Below, piece after piece: positions 60,976 to 64,000 of a stretch of 64,000 nt of DNA. The stretch's first letter is position 1. Each line of letters opens with the position of its first letter. The notes under the pieces were generated by a model. It searched no databases. It was not told the origin of the DNA and saw only the letters and a program-made list of their open reading frames with translations. The stretch lies in NCBI RefSeq assembly GCF_023204875.1, contig NZ_CP096247.1, forward strand, positions 1,240,001 through 1,304,000, given 5' to 3'. The DNA comes from Prevotella sp. E15-22 (lineage in GTDB: Bacteria; Bacteroidota; Bacteroidia; Bacteroidales; Bacteroidaceae). A program made the translations under genes and the position numbers.

Positions 60976-60992
60976 CACCAAAAATAATCAAT

Positions 60993-62084
60993 ATGGCTAC
61001 AAGCATCATTACAGATTTCGACCCTATCTACCTGAGTGCTCATCTGCCCGAAGAGGTAAGCTTCGAGACGGATGCTGAATCCCTTAAGATTGACATCTAT
61101 GTGAACAACAGGAAGGTGTTCACATCGGATTATTACCCCTATCTCGAAGAGGTAACAATCCGCGACATCCGTTCCATCGTGGAAACGGCGATGATCGACC
61201 AGCGGCTTACGCTGACTACATTTAAGATAGTAGCCACCGAGCCCGTTGAGCAAAAGCCGAACATCACCTACGACGAGGACGGCAATATCTATATGGACAT
61301 CGACCAACAGCAGGAAACACCGGTTACAGAATCCTCCGACATTATCAAAGTCGTATTCTGTCAGTTCAAGACAGCCAAGGGTTCTGAGAGTTTCCTTGGC
61401 AGCAGTTTCCTGACCACACGTAGCAGTATTCTACTTCCACGTAGCGGGCAGCTGAAGATAGCAAATTACTCCAGAGCTAACGCACAAGGTTCCAATGAAG
61501 CGTTGATTTATTATCAGCACTATGCCATTCCTGGAGTTGTCTTCACTTACAAAAGCACCTTTAGTAAGATTCAGACATCGACAGAGAAAATCGTTACGAC
61601 CGAGGTTTCACATAACTACTTCAAGAAGATAGTCGACCAGGCTAAAAGCACAAATAGCAAAGTTCTGGGTGTGGAGTACCAGATTGGTTCCCGACGGCTG
61701 AACATCTTCTTTACCGACGAGGAGCCCACGGCCACCTTCAAGTTCTTGAACGCTTTCAACATTATGGAGACGGCCTATCTCTTCAGTACTACGACGATCA
61801 AGACAGATGTAGACCGGACCGAAACTGTGTGTGGCAACCAGACGCAGTTCTATGATGAGACGGTGAAGGTTCGCCATGAGGTTGAGACGGCACCGCTAAC
61901 CCACGACGAAGCCATGTGGCTTAATCAGATGCTCACATCGAAACTGGTGATGAAGCCCGTAGACAACTACGACACCGCTCAAATCCTCATTAGCGATATC
62001 ACATCCGAGGTGACCGATTCGGATAAAGACCTTATCCGGCTGAAGTTCTCCTGGAAATATGCCGACGGTAGTCAATGGTTATAA
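60993..62084 (+). CDS. Virion-like protein of unknown role, 363 residues
   Basis: Start at ATG 60993, behind the promoter (the open frame reaches further upstream through the terminator, so that part is not coding). Beta-rich throughout: SAHLPEEVSFETDAESLKID, SFLTTRSSILLPRSGQLKI, VRHEVETAPLTHDEAMWLNQ. Similar proteins occur in tail or baseplate regions of Bacteroides prophages as I recall, but no domain is certain. It resumes the phage structural order after the cargo. Confidence 0.65.
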   Translation: MATSIITDFDPIYLSAHLPEEVSFETDAESLKIDIYVNNRKVFTSDYYPYLEEVTIRDIRSIVETAMIDQRLTLTTFKIVATEPVEQKPNITYDEDGNIYMDIDQQQETPVTESSDIIKVVFCQFKTAKGSESFLGSSFLTTRSSILLPRSGQLKIANYSRANAQGSNEALIYYQHYAIPGVVFTYKSTFSKIQTSTEKIVTTEVSHNYFKKIVDQAKSTNSKVLGVEYQIGSRRLNIFFTDEEPTATFKFLNAFNIMETAYLFSTTTIKTDVDRTETVCGNQTQFYDETVKVRHEVETAPLTHDEAMWLNQMLTSKLVMKPVDNYDTAQILISDITSEVTDSDKDLIRLKFSWKYADGSQWL

Positions 62085-62100
62085 TCTAAACATCATCTAT

Positions 62101-62331
62101 ATGAACTCAATACACATTTCCACAGCCCGTCTGATTCTCAACCGCCCTGACCCAGTAGATATCCAGCTCTGGACCTCAAAGGGCGAAATCCAGGAGTGGC
62201 GCCGATGCGTCTGCATCAAGTACGACCACTACAAAGGTATCCGTAAATTCAAGCTTCTCGATTCCAACCAGATCCGCCAGACCCGAGAATGCCAGATTTT
62301 CGGCTTGAACGGCATGACCGTATTCCTGTAG
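62101..62331 (+). CDS. Conserved Bacteroidota prophage small protein, 76 residues
   Basis: Start at ATG 62101, 16 bp after the previous stop. ISTARLILNRPDPVDIQLWT, then IKYDHYKGIRKFKLLDSNQI and the end GLNGMTVFL. I recall near-identical patterns next to the previous gene in Bacteroides prophages. Function unknown. Confidence 0.65.
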   Translation: MNSIHISTARLILNRPDPVDIQLWTSKGEIQEWRRCVCIKYDHYKGIRKFKLLDSNQIRQTRECQIFGLNGMTVFL

Positions 62332-62384
62332 TTAAAATTATCCATAATTTTACGCATAATCTGATAAGATTCAGAAATATTTCG

Positions 62385-62392
62385 TATCTTTG
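62385..62392 (+). promoter_or_regulatory. -7 box (TATCTTTG) of a candidate structured RNA
   Basis: Plus-strand TATCTTTG; no gene with good signals follows within 400 bases, but strong hairpins do. No -33 box is clear. Confidence 0.5.
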
Positions 62393-62398
62393 CACCCA

Positions 62399-62650
62399 GG
62401 AAGTCCTGTGATGTGTCACATCCTTTCTTACTGCTCTTGCATACGTGCACCCGCAGTACTCTTATTGAAACTACGAAGCGACGCGCTTCTGTCTTGTACA
62501 CTCGAATCTGGAAAATTCAAATTGCAAACAAGACGGGGTACGACGGTTCACGTATATACGTGGGCTTGTCGTCTCATTGTCTGTTTGCACGGCATTCCAG
62601 AGCCTGAGTGTAGAGACGTGGGATACGCAAGCCCACGTTCCTTTTATTAT
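62399..62650 (+). ncRNA. Candidate structured non-coding RNA
   Basis: About 250 bases follow a consensus promoter with no convincing protein. Stems: GAAGCG/CGCTTC, GTCTTGT/ACAAGAC, the palindrome CACGTATATACGTG, and a long closing stem ACGTGGGCTTG (62558-62568) with CAAGCCCACGT (62628-62638) enclosing CGTCTC/GAGACG; then a T-rich TTCCTTTTATTATTT. I cannot match it to a known family. Confidence 0.5.
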
Positions 62651-62758
62651 TTACTTTATTGAAGCGCGAGCTAAAGTAATACCCCATCAATGTTTGTCGT
62701 AAGGCAGCGTTGATACACGGCCATTTTTAAAAAAGACCGTTGTCTAATAAAATCAACT

Positions 62759-62788
62759 GAAGTGGCGATCTGTGAAGACCGCCACTTC
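62759..62788 (-). terminator. Terminator after the HNH gene
   Basis: On the minus strand GAAGTGGCGGTC pairs with GATCGCCACTTC (one G-U pair), then a T-rich stretch. Perfect pairing only on the minus strand fits the HNH gene, whose stop is at 62811. Confidence 0.75.
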
Positions 62789-62810
62789 TATCTTATTATC
62801 CTTTTGGAAT

Positions 62811-64000
62811 CTATATATCGTATAGCGAGAAAAGTTCTTCTAAAGAGATATCAATCCCTGCAGCCTTCAAAGATGATATCTGTTTCTGATACAGAGCCTT
62901 GATTATTGTTTCTTTCTCTTCTTTACTACCAAAATGAATTCGTCTGTGACATGTAGGACATAGACAGATGATATTCTCTACACAATCAATGTTCCTTCCA
63001 AACTTAGTCCAATAATGCTCTACGTTTGAGACAGTACATGGGATTAAGTGATGTCCCTCCATATATGGCACTCCCTTCTTAGTGACGAATGTATCATGAC
63101 TATTATTAAATACACATTTGAAGTGAGCTTCTTTTAATGCTTGTTTCGATATATATGCTTTCTTCGCTACAGTTTTACCAGAACTACCATTATTAAAGCT
63201 TGGTTGTTGCTTAGCTGTATCAGAGAGTGTGGCGCTAACCTCCGAATCCTGGACCTGATTCTGAAAGTCGAAATCCTCGTCTTCTTCTCTGACTTTACCT
63301 TGAAGATAATTAATCAGCCATTTCAGCATTTTCACTTCTTGCTTAGGACGTCTTCCCGTATAAAACCTTTGATACCTGAACATCTGCAAATCTTCACCGC
63401 TCACGTCAAAGACAAAAGGATTTGATTCTTTTCTCAAATCATATATATAATCAGACTCAATGGTATAGGTACATTCCGCAATTTTACCATTGTCAGGAAT
63501 AAATCGATTCAGATTCTTTCCCGATTGGGGTTTTGCATATATTCTGGCATTATCGGCGAAAGCGACTAACTGTCGATTGGTTGAATTTGGAATCTTCTTC
63601 ACATATACAACCATCACTCTATCAACATACTCGTCCGAGGCTGATGCGCCAAGATTTTCAATCTTTGGATTGTCATATGGGGGAAGATATCCATAGAACC
63701 TACCATCGACATCATTAGGTTCAAGATTAAACACTTCATGCCCAGTGTTGTTCTTCCAGTAAGCACCAGAATCCAAATCGACTACTATGTAATGAGACGG
63801 CAATTGTATGTTTTGTCTGGCTAATTCGAATACATCATCCACATATTTAATGAGAGTGGTATTATTGCAATTTGGAGTAAGAATGGAGCCACCTCCATTA
63901 AAGCCAACTCTCTCCAAAACACTCTCATCTAACAAGTTACCTCTGTATTCTTCGACCAATACCAGCCGATATGTATCATCGTTAGGAGCTGGATCAATCC
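62811..64000 (-). CDS. HNH endonuclease with N-terminal reader-like domain (partial at the window edge)
   Basis: The frame stays open to base 64000 (DDTYRLVLVEEYRG upstream of an internal TTG), so the 396 visible residues are the C-terminal part of a longer protein. HNH core near the end: MEGHHLIPCTVSN, then CVENIICLCPTCHRRIHFG with Zn-ligand Cys. The first part (MVVYVKKIPNSTNRQLVAFADNARIYA) recalls base-modification readers of type IV, McrA-like nucleases; that is a weak resemblance. It is the only minus-strand gene at the right end, like the VWA gene. Confidence 0.75.
   Translation of the reverse strand, partial: IDPAPNDDTYRLVLVEEYRGNLLDESVLERVGFNGGGSILTPNCNNTTLIKYVDDVFELARQNIQLPSHYIVVDLDSGAYWKNNTGHEVFNLEPNDVDGRFYGYLPPYDNPKIENLGASASDEYVDRVMVVYVKKIPNSTNRQLVAFADNARIYAKPQSGKNLNRFIPDNGKIAECTYTIESDYIYDLRKESNPFVFDVSGEDLQMFRYQRFYTGRRPKQEVKMLKWLINYLQGKVREEDEDFDFQNQVQDSEVSATLSDTAKQQPSFNNGSSGKTVAKKAYISKQALKEAHFKCVFNNSHDTFVTKKGVPYMEGHHLIPCTVSNVEHYWTKFGRNIDCVENIICLCPTCHRRIHFGSKEEKETIIKALYQKQISSLKAAGIDISLEELFSLYDI

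Larger units (their letters stand above)
27836..64000 (+). mobile_element. Prophage-like element (right end outside the window)
   Basis: Nearly all genes from 28333 to 62331 lie on the plus strand and include an excisionase-like HTH protein, DnaT-like, DnaC-like and VapE-like replication proteins, ArdA, a head-maturation protease, a capsid protein and both terminase subunits. That set marks a tailed phage or phage-derived element. The left border is set at the tRNA 3'-end copy. No integrase, portal, tail-tape or lysis gene is recognised inside the window; they may lie to the right. A 16-kb cargo separates the terminase from the next virion-like gene. Confidence 0.8.

Noticed and set aside
62390..62662. 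90-codon open frame over the candidate RNA
   Set aside because: Starts within the promoter, odd composition (Cys- and Leu-rich), and long stems run through it.

Overview
The window looks like a chromosome segment of a Prevotella-like member of the Bacteroidales. The support is Bacteroidota promoters (-7 boxes of the form TAnnTTTG before many genes), a type IX secretion sorting tail, and typical neighbourhoods: HU next to a 29-residue basic protein and RNase G/E, LptC next to GldE and a SurA/PpiD-like chaperone, and a lone SPFH/Arc/DUF1648 group. No species can be named from this alone.

Bases 1-27,800 are core chromosome. In order: the N-terminal end of a glycosyltransferase, a secreted metalloprotease, RNase G/E, HU, an ABC ATPase, SecA, an alkaline-phosphatase-fold protein overlapping an Lnb-like lipoprotein acyltransferase, then (plus strand) an outer-membrane protein, LptC, GldE, a PpiD/SurA-like chaperone and a TSCPD protein. 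On the minus strand follow DUF1648, Arc-like and SPFH proteins, CarB, a GHL10-type glycosidase and a formate/nitrite channel. A striking array of six 15-bp palindromes spaced exactly 22 bp apart lies between the channel and a small-protein/EamA transporter operon. A DnaQ-like exonuclease and tRNA-Arg(ACG) close the core.

From about 27,836 to the right edge the sequence reads as one prophage-like element, nearly all on the plus strand. Its left end carries a second, decayed copy of the tRNA-Arg 3' end. The early region has many tiny overlapping genes, an excisionase-like HTH protein, a DnaT-like protein, a DnaC-like loader and a VapE/D5-like helicase, followed by a TACTACA iteron-like cluster. 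ArdA follows behind a long leader. The virion region has a ClpP-type protease fused to a scaffold, a capsid protein, a linker-rich surface protein, a phosphoribosyltransferase, a PLD-like protein and both terminase subunits. No portal or integrase is visible; they may lie beyond the window.

Between the terminase (44,983) and the next virion-like gene (60,993) sits about 16 kb of cargo. A WYL regulator stands before what appears to be one long operon: small protein, lipoprotein, membrane protein, GIY-YIG nuclease, basic protein, type I restriction-modification (hsdM, hsdS, hsdR), ADP-ribosylglycohydrolase and Nudix hydrolase. The same 13-bp palindrome occurs before the WYL gene, before this operon and near the element's left end, so a WYL-controlled defence regulon is a testable reading. 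Downstream are a 25-residue hydrophobic peptide behind an occluding hairpin, a VWA protein, and a divergent sigma-factor/macrodomain-like fusion. A second copy of the ArdA-type leader, a candidate structured RNA near 62.5 kb and a partial HNH nuclease complete the window.

The most promising candidate for an undescribed system is the cargo at 45.8-59.3 kb: restriction-modification coupled to ADP-ribose-handling enzymes and a WYL switch. This is inference from gene content and layout, not shown by the sequence itself.
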